Shown here one piece after another: positions 51,983 through 62,139 of a stretch of 64,000 nucleotides of DNA. The stretch's first letter is position 1. Every line of letters begins with the position of its first letter. Below the pieces are notes generated by a model. It was given only the letters and a program-made list of their open reading frames with translations. It did no database searches and was not told where the DNA came from. Where the stretch lies: NCBI RefSeq assembly GCF_900215145.1, contig NZ_OBDO01000009.1, positions 62,001-126,000 on the forward strand, in the 5' to 3' direction. This DNA is from Geodermatophilus sabuli. GTDB taxonomy: Bacteria > Actinomycetota > Actinomycetes > Mycobacteriales > Geodermatophilaceae. The position numbers and the translations under genes are program-made.

Positions 51983-52486
51983 TCAGCCCGGCGTCGCGAC
52001 GTCGGCCAGGGTGAGCGGCGGCCCGACGATCTCGTTGCGGTAGCGGCCCTGTGCCTCCAGCAGACGCGGGACGTCCGGCGCGCTGGGCTCCGGCAGGCCC
52101 GGGCCCGTCGCCGGCCGGCCGAGCTCGGCGACGAAGTCCTCGAAGCCGGCCGGAGCGGTGATCTGGAGCCCGCGGACCGGCCCCTGGGAGACCACGAAGA
52201 CGTGCGGGACGCCGTGCGGGAGGAAGACGAAGGCGCCGGGCCCGGCGGTCCACCGGTGGTCGCCGCACTCCACGACCAGCTCGCCGTCGAGGACGTAGAA
52301 GCACTCGTCCTCCACCTGGTGCAGGTGGCGCGGCGGCCCGAAACCGAGGGGCGCGGACCACTCGAGGAGCGTGAACGCCCCGCCGGTCTCGGCGCCGCCG
52401 GCCTTGACCGTCATCCGCGTGTCGAGGAACCAGACGGCCGTCCCCTCGCCCTCGCCCAGGACGTAGCCGCGCTCGTCGAGACTCAT
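51983..52486 (-). CDS. Cupin domain protein
   Basis: A 167-residue single-cupin protein. Motif 1 is PRHLHQVEDECFYVLDGEL (His, His, Glu) and motif 2 is LPHGVPHVFV (His), so a metal site is complete. It resembles quercetin-2,3-dioxygenase-like cupins of unknown substrate. ATG 52486 follows GGAGGGGACCGGC. The 162 bases to the next gene hold no evident element. Confidence 0.85.
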   Translation of the reverse strand: MSLDERGYVLGEGEGTAVWFLDTRMTVKAGGAETGGAFTLLEWSAPLGFGPPRHLHQVEDECFYVLDGELVVECGDHRWTAGPGAFVFLPHGVPHVFVVSQGPVRGLQITAPAGFEDFVAELGRPATGPGLPEPSAPDVPRLLEAQGRYRNEIVGPPLTLADVATPG

Positions 52487-52648
52487 GCCGGTCCCCTCCT
52501 GCCTGGGATCCCCGTGCGGCACAGGGTCCAGCGCGGACGACGGCCGGCACAGGCCCCGGCGCCCGCGGACCGGACGGGCGGGTCCCGCTCCGGGCCGTCG
52601 CCGCAGCCGGTGACCTCGCCATCCGTCTCGGTACGCGATGAGGCGCCG

Positions 52649-53167
52649 CTAGAGCCGGCAGGTCAGGTGGAGCTCGTCGCGGTCGTCGCCCGGCGCGACC
52701 CGGATGGCGCCGGGCATCCGGCCGAACTCCTGGTAGCCGAACCCCTGGTAGAACGCCTCGAGACCGGTGCCGCCCCGCACGGTGAGGTGCAGGAACTCCA
52801 TGCCCCGCGCCCGCGCGATGTCGTGGACGCCGCTCATGAGGACCCGCCCCAGCCCCTGCCGCTGCCGGCTCGGGTGCACCTGCACCCGCAGCACGGTGGC
52901 CCAGTGCCGCCGGAGCGGGCTCAGCGACAGCGACAGGACGGCGAACCCCGCGACCTCGCCGTCCACCCGCAGCAGGGCGATGAGCGCACGCCCCTCGTGC
53001 ACCCGGTCGACCACGGCGGCGAGGAGCGGCTCGACGTCCGCGGCCGTCACCGGCGCGACGAACCCGACGGCGCCGCCGGCGTTGGCCACGTCGGTCCAGC
53101 AGGCGAGCAGCTGGGCGCGCAGTCCCTGGTCGACGTGCGACTGCGCGGTCACCTCGGCGTGCGGCAT
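52649..53167 (-). CDS. GNAT family N-acetyltransferase
   Basis: A 172-residue acetyltransferase. It has the acetyl-CoA loop VHPSRQRQGLGRVLM, preceded by the strand VLRVQ, and the terminal RGGTGLEAFYQGFGYQEFGRMPG segment (in outline). The N-terminal half includes a helical DVEPLLAAVVDRV region. Single gene. No substrate clue in the sequence or context. Confidence 0.83.
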   Translation of the reverse strand: MPHAEVTAQSHVDQGLRAQLLACWTDVANAGGAVGFVAPVTAADVEPLLAAVVDRVHEGRALIALLRVDGEVAGFAVLSLSLSPLRRHWATVLRVQVHPSRQRQGLGRVLMSGVHDIARARGMEFLHLTVRGGTGLEAFYQGFGYQEFGRMPGAIRVAPGDDRDELHLTCRL

Positions 53168-53231
53168 GGCGCCGATTCTCCGGGTGCCCCCGGTCGCCTC
53201 CGGACACGGGCGGTCCGCGACGCCTCCCCGG

Positions 53232-53948
53232 TCAGCCGCTGGGACCGAAGCGCTCCACCCGGATGTCCGGCGCCGGCACGCCCATGCCCACCAGCAGCTG
53301 GCTGGCCGCCTCCGCGAAGGACTCCGACCCGCACACGTAGGCGGTCTGCTCGGGTTCCCACAGCGGCACGAGGTCGGCGGCGGTGAGCCGGCCGGCGGGC
53401 CGGATGCCGTGCGCCTCCCGGCTGCTCACGACCAGCGCACCGGCGTCGACCAGCTCGTCGGCGTAGGGCAGCCCGGCCAGGGTGCGGGTGGCGGCGGCCA
53501 CCCGCAGCAGGTCGGTGCGGCCCAGCGCGCGGGCGGTGCGCAGCATCGCGACGAACGGCACCACCCCGGTGCCGCCGCCGACCAGCAGCGCGGGGCACTC
53601 CCCCTCCCAGACGAACCAGCCCCCGATCGGGCCGCGGACCTCCAGCTCGTCGCCGGGCTCCACCACGTCGGCCAGGAAGGTGGACACCTCGCCGTCCTCG
53701 AGACGCTCGACGAACAGCTCCACCAGCGGGTCCCCGGGCGCCGAGGCCACCGAGTAGGACCGCTGGGCGGTGTAGCCGTCGGGGGCGGTGAGCCGGACGA
53801 CGTAGTGCTGCCCGGGCAGGTGGTCGACCCGGTCGTGGACGTCGAGCCGGAGCTCGACCGCCCCCTCGAGGGGGTGACGGACGCCGGCGACCGTGGCCGT
53901 GCGCCAGCCGCCGCTCGGGGCGCGCGGGCCGGCCGGCAGTTCAGTCAC
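53232..53948 (-). CDS. FAD/NAD(P)-binding ferredoxin-reductase-like protein
   Basis: A 238-residue flavin reductase. An FAD-binding barrel (residues 1-105) carries the RSYSVAS motif for FAD. The NAD(P) domain follows with LLVGGGTGVVPFVAMLR and the C-terminal YVCGSESFAEAASQLL. It lacks a ferredoxin domain. GTG 53948 lies 8 bases inside the end of the molybdopterin oxidoreductase gene, so the two are cotranscribed; it probably supplies electrons to, or takes them from, that enzyme. Confidence 0.87.
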   Translation of the reverse strand: MTELPAGPRAPSGGWRTATVAGVRHPLEGAVELRLDVHDRVDHLPGQHYVVRLTAPDGYTAQRSYSVASAPGDPLVELFVERLEDGEVSTFLADVVEPGDELEVRGPIGGWFVWEGECPALLVGGGTGVVPFVAMLRTARALGRTDLLRVAAATRTLAGLPYADELVDAGALVVSSREAHGIRPAGRLTAADLVPLWEPEQTAYVCGSESFAEAASQLLVGMGVPAPDIRVERFGPSG

Positions 53949-54549
53949 CCTGGTACCGCTGCTCACGCCAGGGGTCGCCGCGGTCGTGGTAGCCGTTCTG
54001 CTCCCAGAAGCCGGGCTGGTCCCGCTGCATGAGGGTGAGCCGGCTGACCCACTTCGCGCTCTTCCAGAAGTACAGGTGGGGCACGAGCAGCCGCACCGGC
54101 CCACCGTGCTCGACCGGCAGCGGCCCGCCGTCGTACTCCCAGACGACCCACGCCTTGCCGCCGGTGACGTCCTCCAGCGGCAGGTTGGTCGTGTACCCGG
54201 TCTTCGACGTCGCCATGACGAAGTGCGCGTCGGGTGTCGGCCGGGCCGCCTCCAGGAGCGTGTCGACGCTGACCCCGGCGAACCAGGTGTCGAACTTCGA
54301 CCAGGTCGTGACGCAGTGGATGGCCCCGCGGTACTCCGACCGCGGCAGCCGGTGCGCCTCGTCCCAGCTCCAGGTCGTCGGCGTCTCGACCCGCCCGTCG
54401 ACGGTGATGCTCCACGTCTCCGGGGAGATCCGCGGCGTGGGCTCGGCGGTCAGCACCGGCCACTCGCGCCCGGCGTCGTACTGGCCAGGCGGGAGACGGG
54501 TGTCCCGCTCGCGGCGGCGGCCCAGGAAGCCGCGGGTCGGTCCAGGCAC
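53941..54549 (-). CDS. Molybdopterin-dependent oxidoreductase (sulfite-oxidase fold)
   Basis: A 202-residue protein with the sulfite oxidase/YedY-type Mo-cofactor domain. The molybdenum-ligand Cys is in AIHCVTTWSKFDTWFAGV, and HGGPVRLLVPHLYFWKSAKW is the second family block. No Tat signal is visible, so unlike MsrP it appears cytoplasmic. GTG 54549 has GGGGAGGAG upstream. It is paired with a flavin reductase rather than the heme protein YedZ. The substrate is unknown. Confidence 0.87.
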   Translation of the reverse strand: MPGPTRGFLGRRRERDTRLPPGQYDAGREWPVLTAEPTPRISPETWSITVDGRVETPTTWSWDEAHRLPRSEYRGAIHCVTTWSKFDTWFAGVSVDTLLEAARPTPDAHFVMATSKTGYTTNLPLEDVTGGKAWVVWEYDGGPLPVEHGGPVRLLVPHLYFWKSAKWVSRLTLMQRDQPGFWEQNGYHDRGDPWREQRYQGD

Positions 54550-54628
54550 GGGGTGCTCCTCCCCCTCCGGGGTGTCCGGCAACCCTCCGCGGGGCCTCCG
54601 GCGCTGGCACCCTAGCGGGATCGGGCGG

Positions 54629-54643
54629 TTAGGCAAGCCTTAC
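54629..54643. promoter_or_regulatory. Candidate DtxR/IdeR iron box
   Basis: TTAGGCAAGCCTTAC resembles the first 15 positions of the DtxR/IdeR consensus TTAGGTTAGSCTAACCTAA, differing at three or fewer informative positions. It lies between the divergent molybdenum oxidoreductase gene and sdhC, about 70 bases before sdhC. Iron control of sdh is known in other actinobacteria. Confidence 0.4.
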
Positions 54644-54709
54644 GAGAGCTGTGTCACCACGCGTTAACTTGGCCGTCAAGACGGCAAAGACCTAGCGTTG
54701 GTGCTCGTG

Positions 54710-55411
54710 GTGACGGTGACAGACTCGGCCCAGCGCAGGACCCCCAAGGCCGCGAAGACCAGTTCGGTCTTCAAGAAGGTGGTGATGGCGGTCAGCGGCA
54801 TCATCCTGGTGCTGTACCTGATCGCCCACATGATCGGGAACCTCAAGGCCTTCACCGGTCGCGAGTCGTTCAACCACTACTCGGAGTGGATCCGGACTAT
54901 CGGTGAGCCGGCGGTCCCCGCGCAGACGACGCTGTGGATCATCCGGGTCGTCCTGCTCGCCGCCGTGGTGGCCCACATCTGGGCGGCCGTCACGCTGTGG
55001 CGCCAGGCCAAGCGAGCCCGCCCGCAGGGGTACGTCACCAAGAAGGCCGTGGCGCAGAGCTACGCCTCGCGCACCATGCGCTGGGGCGGCGTCATCATCT
55101 TCTTCTTCGTGATCTACCACATCCTCGACCTCACGGTCGGGGCGGTGAACCCGGACGGCACCGGCAGCACGCCCTACGACCGGCTGGTCGCCGGCTTCTC
55201 CAACCCCTTCGTCACCGCCTTCTACGTGATCGCCCTGTTGCTGCTGGGCATGCACCTGCGGCACGGCATCTGGAGCGCCACCCAGACGCTCGGCCAGAGC
55301 AACCGGCGCCGCGAGGTGACGGTCAACGCCTTCGCGATCGTCTTCGCCTCGTTGCTGACGCTCGGCTTCCTGCTCGTGCCGTTCTCCGTCCTCTTCGGGC
55401 TCATCGACTAA
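54710..55411 (+). CDS. sdhC: Succinate dehydrogenase cytochrome b subunit
   Basis: A 233-residue membrane anchor of complex II with five helices. It belongs to the single-polypeptide cytochrome b558 type. It has [24 protein letters not shown] (first helix, with a heme-ligand His, in outline), [23 protein letters not shown] and [12 protein letters not shown], giving the four histidines for two hemes. Several in-frame GTGs (54701, 54707, 54710, 54716) compete; none has a clear ribosome-binding site, so the message may be leaderless. It is first in sdhCAB. Confidence 0.92.
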   Translation: MTVTDSAQRRTPKAAKTSSVFKKVVMAVSGIILVLYLIAHMIGNLKAFTGRESFNHYSEWIRTIGEPAVPAQTTLWIIRVVLLAAVVAHIWAAVTLWRQAKRARPQGYVTKKAVAQSYASRTMRWGGVIIFFFVIYHILDLTVGAVNPDGTGSTPYDRLVAGFSNPFVTAFYVIALLLLGMHLRHGIWSATQTLGQSNRRREVTVNAFAIVFASLLTLGFLLVPFSVLFGLID

Positions 55412-55425
55412 GGAGCTCCTCCGCG

Positions 55426-57368
<1,943 letters not shown>

Positions 57369-57372
<4 letters not shown>

Positions 57373-58193
57373 CAGCCACACGTGAGGGCGCGATCCGCGT
57401 CGGAGACGCGACCGACACGCCCGCCGAGAAGCGCGGCATGACCCTGAACCTGCGGATCTGGCGGCAGAACGGGCCGTCGGCCAAGGGCAAGATGGTGACC
57501 TACAAGGTCGCCGACATCTCCCCGGACATGTCGTTCCTGGAGATGCTGGACGTGCTCAACGAGCAGCTGATCCAGGCCGGCGACGACCCGGTCGCCTTCG
57601 ACCACGACTGCCGCGAGGGCATCTGCGGCATGTGCGGCGTCATGATCAACGGCATGGCGCACGGTCCGCAGCAGACCACCACGTGCCAGCTGCACATGCG
57701 GTCGTTCAAGGACGGCGACACGATCGACATCGAGCCGTGGCGCGCGACCGCTTTCCCGGTGATCAAGGACCTCGCCGTCGACCGGCGGGCGTTCGACCGG
57801 ATCATCCAGGCCGGCGGGTACATCAGCGTCCCGACCGGCACCGCCCCCGAGGCGCACTCCGTGCCGGTGCCGAAGAAGGACGCCGACTCCGCTTTCGACG
57901 CCGCCACCTGCATCGGGTGCGGCGCCTGCGTGGCGGCCTGCCCGAACGCGTCGTCGATGCTGTTCACCGCGGCCAAGGTCACCCACCTCGGGCTGCTCCC
58001 GCAGGGCCAGCCCGAGCGCAACGACCGCGTCGTCAACATGGTCGCGCAGCAGGACCGCGAGGGCTTCGGCGGCTGCACCAACATCGGTGAGTGCTCGGCG
58101 TCGTGCCCCAAGGGCATCTCGATGGAGACCATCTCCCGGCTCAACCACGACCTGCTCGGCGCCCTGCGCGCCGGCGCCCGTCCGAAGAGCTGA
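57369..58193 (+). CDS. sdhB: Succinate dehydrogenase iron-sulfur subunit
   Basis: A 274-residue electron-transfer subunit. The [2Fe-2S] motif is [10 protein letters not shown]. The [4Fe-4S] motif [13 protein letters not shown] and the further [14 protein letters not shown] complete the clusters. The N-terminus carries about 25 extra residues. GTG 57369 overlaps the sdhA stop (GTGA). It passes electrons from SdhA to the hemes and quinone at SdhC. A family hairpin begins right after its stop. Confidence 0.95.
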
Positions 58194-58195
58194 AG

Positions 58196-58254
58196 AAAGG
58201 ACCCTTCTGCCCCCCACCGCTCGCAAGCTCGCGGCGGGCCCCTGCAGAAGGGCC
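58196..58254 (+). terminator. Post-stop hairpin element after sdhB
   Basis: Begins three bases after the sdhB stop. Arms GGACCCTTCTGC (58199-58210) and GCAGAAGGGCC (58244-58254) pair with one bulge. Between them lies the GC-rich core ACCGCTCGCAAGCTCGCGG. It shares the layout of the elements after dapD and cysH. Confidence 0.78.
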
Positions 58255-58257
58255 ATT

Positions 58258-58291
58258 GCGGGCGGGGATCCCTCTCGGGGTCCCCGCCCGC
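58258..58291. terminator. Bidirectional terminator hairpin
   Basis: Perfect 11-base arms GCGGGCGGGGA (58258-58268) and TCCCCGCCCGC (58281-58291) lie between the convergent sdhB and Amt-fold genes. It ends the leftward catabolic operon and backs up the sdh hairpin. Confidence 0.75.
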
Positions 58292-58313
58292 TGGCGTCGG
58301 TGCACTCGGGGGA

Positions 58314-59696
58314 TCAGACCTCAGCGGGAGCCTGGTCGGCAGTCCGCTGCGCCGGCACCGGCGCAGTCCTCCCCGCCTCCGGTTCCAGACCCCAGAGGGT
58401 GGGGTCCTGGCCTGCGATCTCCACGCGCTCGTCCACCCGGAGGCCACCGATGCGCTCGAAGAACAGCGCCATCACCAGTGCCGGGACGCCGGCGAGCAGG
58501 ACGATCGTCACGACGCCGACGAGCTGCCACCAGGGCGTGATCTCCGCGTGCTGGAAACCGAACTCACCCTCCAGGCCGAAGTACCCGCCGGTCTTCTCCC
58601 CCCAGGCGAAGAAGCCGGTCGCGATGGCGCCGACGATGCCCGGGCCGAGCGCGAGCGGGACGACCTTGCTCTCGTCGATCCGCAGCCGGCGCATCAGAGC
58701 GGCCGTCCCGAGCGCGACCAGCGGGCCGGCCGCCCCCAGCACGAGGCACTCCCACGGCCGACCGACGTCGAACAGGGCCCCGCAGATGACCAGACCGCAG
58801 ACCGGGCCGAGGAAGGCATAGGTCGGGTTCTTCTGACGGTGGGCGATGATGCCGCCGACGACGCCCCCGGCGAACACCGCACACGACCAGTTCAGCATCA
58901 CCAGGCCGATGCCGGACGACGTCATGGAGATGCCGAAGTACCCCTGCCCGGGGATGATGTAGCCGCTGCCGATCGAGATGATGGGCTTCGCGAAGAGGAT
59001 CAGCAGCACGCCCACCGCGACCAGGCCGGGAGCCTGGGCCATGGGCCGCGCGCCGCTGGGGTGCGGGGTGAACGCCCCGAGGCGGGGGCGCAGCCGCCAG
59101 GCCAGCACGAGCGCGAATGTCCCGGCGAAGATGTACAGCGGGAACACGCCGTCGTAGTCGTGCACGCCACGGTTCGTGAGCGGCGACAGGCTGCCCCAGC
59201 AGAGGTACCCGGCCAGGGGCGACAGGACGGCTCCCACCACGAAGGACATGACGTAGAGCGGGCCGGACCGGATGCGCTCCACCACGCCGGAGTGGATCAG
59301 CGCCATGGTGGCCATGCCGAAGGTCGCGAAGAACGGCACGAAGACCTGCAGGACGTCGGCCTCGGGCAGCACGGCCGGGTCGATGCGGTTGCCCGGCGTG
59401 TTCATGAACGCGCCGAACAGCCACCAGTCGCTGACCGCTCGACTCAGCGGGTCCGGGACGCCGAAGGCCTGGTTGAACTGCCACTGCCAGAGGGCGTAGC
59501 CGCCGAGCATGAGCCCAGCGCCGGCGATCATGACGGCCACCAGCTTCTGCACCCACGTGTTCACGACGTTCTGGCGGCGGACCAGACCCGCGTCGACCAG
59601 CCCCAGCCCCAGGACGACCATGATGATCGCCACGACGCCGAGCACGTACACGAAGGCCAGCGTCATGAACTCGAACGTTGCCTGTTCTTCGAACAT
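58314..59696 (-). CDS. Amt-fold membrane protein without the pore histidines
   Basis: A 460-residue protein with about eleven helices in the order of the ammonium transporter family: long N-terminal extracellular start, LMLGGYALWQWQFNQAFG, then GYLCWGSLSPL, and late GPGIVGAIATGFFAWGEK with a cytoplasmic tail of about 50 residues. In true Amt proteins the helix after the conserved Asp has a His, and the helix after DDPLDVF has a second His. Here these regions read DYDGVFPLYIFAG and IDESKVVPLALGPGIVG, so both pore histidines appear to be replaced. ATG 59696 has GGGAGG upstream. It is last in the catabolic operon, so it may carry another substrate. Confidence 0.75.
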   Translation of the reverse strand: MFEEQATFEFMTLAFVYVLGVVAIIMVVLGLGLVDAGLVRRQNVVNTWVQKLVAVMIAGAGLMLGGYALWQWQFNQAFGVPDPLSRAVSDWWLFGAFMNTPGNRIDPAVLPEADVLQVFVPFFATFGMATMALIHSGVVERIRSGPLYVMSFVVGAVLSPLAGYLCWGSLSPLTNRGVHDYDGVFPLYIFAGTFALVLAWRLRPRLGAFTPHPSGARPMAQAPGLVAVGVLLILFAKPIISIGSGYIIPGQGYFGISMTSSGIGLVMLNWSCAVFAGGVVGGIIAHRQKNPTYAFLGPVCGLVICGALFDVGRPWECLVLGAAGPLVALGTAALMRRLRIDESKVVPLALGPGIVGAIATGFFAWGEKTGGYFGLEGEFGFQHAEITPWWQLVGVVTIVLLAGVPALVMALFFERIGGLRVDERVEIAGQDPTLWGLEPEAGRTAPVPAQRTADQAPAEV

Positions 59697-59880
59697 GTTC
59701 CGATCCCTCCCAAACCGCCCCGGCCGACCCGGGGGTGGACTGGTGCGTCCCCGGGCACCCCGGGGACGGACTGCGACGTGCACTCCTCCGGCTGGCGGGC
59801 AGCCCTCACCCAGGCAGGAGCAGTTCAGGAGCGGGCACGCCCGCGGAAGGCCCTTCCGGGCCGGCCCGGCAGACCGGGTG

Positions 59881-60780
59881 TCAGCCGATGACCGCGACCT
59901 CGTCGTCGCCTCGGACACCCGCCGCGTCCTGTACCGGCGGCGCCGACTCGACCATGCAGTGACGCATCTGCCCCACACCCTCGATGCGGCTCTCGACGAC
60001 GTCGCCCGGCTGCAGGTAGCGGGCGGGCGTCCGGCCCATCCCGACGCCCGGCGGAGTCCCGGTGAGGATCACGTCCCCAGGCAGGAGGGTGACCACCCGG
60101 GAGAGGCGGGCGATGAGCTCCGGCACGGGGAAGACCATGTCGGAGGTCCGGCCGCTCTGGACGGTCTCCCCGTTGACCCGGCACTCGATGGCCAGGTCGT
60201 CCGGGTCCCCCACCTCGTCCAGGGAGACGACCGCGGGCCCCAGCGGGGTGAAGCCGGGGAAGGACTTGGCCAGGCTGAACTGCGGCGCCGGCCCGCTCAG
60301 CTGGCTGGCCCGTTCGGAGAGGTCCTGACCGACCGTGAGGCCGGCGACGTGCGACCACGCCCGGTCCTCGGAGACCCCACTGGCGGTCCGGCCGATCACC
60401 GCCACCAGCTCCACCTCCCAGTCGACGTTGCCGGGCGGCAGACCGATCCAGCCGGCAGGGCCGGTGAACGAGCTGAGGAACTTGGTGAAGACCACCGGCT
60501 CGCTGGGGACGGCGAACCCGGACTCGCCGGCGTGGTCCACGTAGTTCAGCCCGATGGCGAAGACCTGCCGCGGCCGCGGGGTCGGAGCGGAGAGACACGC
60601 CGGGTCCACCACGAGACCGCCGTCCGCCGGGAGCCCGGCCGCCCAGTCCCGGAACTCGTCCCAGCGCTCGTAGAGGGCCTGTGGGTCGGAGGTGAAGCGC
60701 CCGGTGCTCGCCTCGGCCACGTCGACGAGCCGGTCGGCCGAGGCGATGAGAGCCCTTCCGGCCACGTTGTAGAGGCGCAC
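59881..60780 (-). CDS. Fumarylacetoacetate hydrolase family protein
   Basis: A 299-residue FAH-family enzyme. This superfamily includes fumarylpyruvate hydrolases, 2-oxo-hydratases and decarboxylases that finish aromatic pathways. The core shows FAIGLNYVDHAGE, the metal glutamates in DWEVELVAVIG, the DLSER lid, and TGTPPGVGMGRTPARYLQPGD near the end. An N-terminal domain of about 70 residues precedes it. GTG 60780 is the start. It lies between the hydrolase-RidA frame and the Amt-fold gene on the same strand; 184 bases separate it from the latter. Confidence 0.88.
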   Translation of the reverse strand: MRLYNVAGRALIASADRLVDVAEASTGRFTSDPQALYERWDEFRDWAAGLPADGGLVVDPACLSAPTPRPRQVFAIGLNYVDHAGESGFAVPSEPVVFTKFLSSFTGPAGWIGLPPGNVDWEVELVAVIGRTASGVSEDRAWSHVAGLTVGQDLSERASQLSGPAPQFSLAKSFPGFTPLGPAVVSLDEVGDPDDLAIECRVNGETVQSGRTSDMVFPVPELIARLSRVVTLLPGDVILTGTPPGVGMGRTPARYLQPGDVVESRIEGVGQMRHCMVESAPPVQDAAGVRGDDEVAVIG

Positions 60781-60816
60781 GTCAGCACACCCCCGTGACC
60801 CGGTTCGTCGCCGCGA

Positions 60817-62139
60817 TCACGAGTGCACCGCCGCGACGGCCTCGATCTCGACGGCCGCGCCGGGAACGGCGAGTGCGGAGACCTGCACCAGCGTGCTCGC
60901 CGGCCGGAACTCGCCGAAGAACTCCTGGCGTACCGGGTTGATCCGCGTGCGGTCGGAGATGTCGGTCAGGAACACCGTCACCTTCAGGACGTCGGCCAGC
61001 GAGGAGCCGACCGAGCGGAGCGCGAGCTGCATGTTGCACAGGCTCTGCCGGGTCTGCGCCACGACGTCCCCTTCCCCCACCAGCTGCCCCGCCTCGTCGA
61101 CGGAGATGCAACCGGAGACGTAGGCGACCCCCTGGTGGACGACGATGTCGGTGTAGTGGCTGAGCGGTTCTGCCAAGCCGTGAACGCGGACCTCGCGTCT
61201 GTCGCCACTGCTCACCTGGATCTCCTCACGGCCTGGGGTGGAGGACGGGCGCGCCGCTGCGTCCGTCAGGAAGTCGACGACCGCGCGGTTGAACGCACCT
61301 GGGCGCTCCAGGTACGGGGCGTGCCCGGCGCCCTCGACCAAAACCAACTGCGTGCCGGCCGGCAGGACTGCCAACGCCGGCTGTGCCAGCTCGGTCGGCA
61401 CGAGCAGGTCGTCGCTGCCCCAGACCAGCAGGCACCGGACTGTGGGGACCGAGCGGGCGAGTTCGCCGCCGACCAGGTCGTCGTCGATGCGTTCGGCGAA
61501 GTAGGCCGCCAGCGAGGACATCGACTCGACGGCACCTCCCGAGTTGTTGATCCGCCACTCCTCCTCGACCCAGGACTCGGTCACGAGGTCCTCGTCGTGG
61601 ACGAGCACCCGCAGCTTCCGTGCGATGGCCTCGCGGCTGGTTTCCACGACGGCGTCGGCGAGGGCCTGCCGGGCGCCGGCGCCGACCGGGACCAGGCCCA
61701 TGGGACCGACCAGGACGACGGCGGTGACGCGATCCGGCTCGTCGACGGCCAGGCGGGCGGCGACGTGGCCGCCGAGGGAGGTGCCGACGATCGCCACCGA
61801 CGCGATGCCGAGGGCGTCGAGGACCTCCCGGACGAACTGCGCGAAACCGGGGACGGAGTGGTCGAGCCCGCTCCCCTTCTGCGCGAACCCGTGACCGGGG
61901 AAGTCGAGCGCGAAGACGTGGAAGCCGGCATCCACCAGGGCGGCGAGGTTGTCGCGCCAGCGGTCGGCCCGTGCGCCCACACCGTGGAGGAGGACCACGG
62001 CGTGCTCTCCCTCCCCGGCCTCGATGACCCTCGTCTTCCCCGAGGGGACGGTCAGGGGATACGAGAGTGGGCCGGAGGCGCTCCGCGGGCCGGGTGCTCC
62101 CCGCCCGCGGAGCGCCTCGCAGCGGTGGCTGTCGGTCAC
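60817..62139 (-). CDS. Alpha/beta-hydrolase fused in frame to a RidA deaminase domain
   Basis: One uninterrupted 440-residue frame. Residues 1-300 are an alpha/beta-hydrolase of the meta-cleavage hydrolase type: [12 protein letters not shown], nucleophile elbow [10 protein letters not shown], acid in WGSDDLLVP, and His in [12 protein letters not shown]. Residues 309-440 are a complete RidA (YjgF/2-aminomuconate deaminase) domain, including [16 protein letters not shown], the [12 protein letters not shown] block and [17 protein letters not shown]. The key RidA Arg is in [19 protein letters not shown] 62139 overlaps the HpaB stop (GTGA). No stop separates the domains, yet a GTG with GAGGAG stands at the junction, so RidA may also be made alone. 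Confidence 0.85.
   Translation of the reverse strand: MTDSHRCEALRGRGAPGPRSASGPLSYPLTVPSGKTRVIEAGEGEHAVVLLHGVGARADRWRDNLAALVDAGFHVFALDFPGHGFAQKGSGLDHSVPGFAQFVREVLDALGIASVAIVGTSLGGHVAARLAVDEPDRVTAVVLVGPMGLVPVGAGARQALADAVVETSREAIARKLRVLVHDEDLVTESWVEEEWRINNSGGAVESMSSLAAYFAERIDDDLVGGELARSVPTVRCLLVWGSDDLLVPTELAQPALAVLPAGTQLVLVEGAGHAPYLERPGAFNRAVVDFLTDAAARPSSTPGREEIQVSSGDRREVRVHGLAEPLSHYTDIVVHQGVAYVSGCISVDEAGQLVGEGDVVAQTRQSLCNMQLALRSVGSSLADVLKVTVFLTDISDRTRINPVRQEFFGEFRPASTLVQVSALAVPGAAVEIEAVAAVHS
61213..61227 (-). promoter_or_regulatory. Internal ribosome-binding site and start for the RidA domain
   Basis: On the minus strand GAGGAG (61227-61222) precedes GTG 61215 by six bases, ideal for initiation. 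From there a free 132-residue RidA protein of normal length would be made. It lies inside the frame of the hydrolase, which has no stop of its own. Confidence 0.6.

Noticed and set aside
58314-59696. Ordinary ammonium transporter amtB
   Set aside because: Both pore-histidine regions look replaced, there is no glnK, and the gene ends a catabolic operon.
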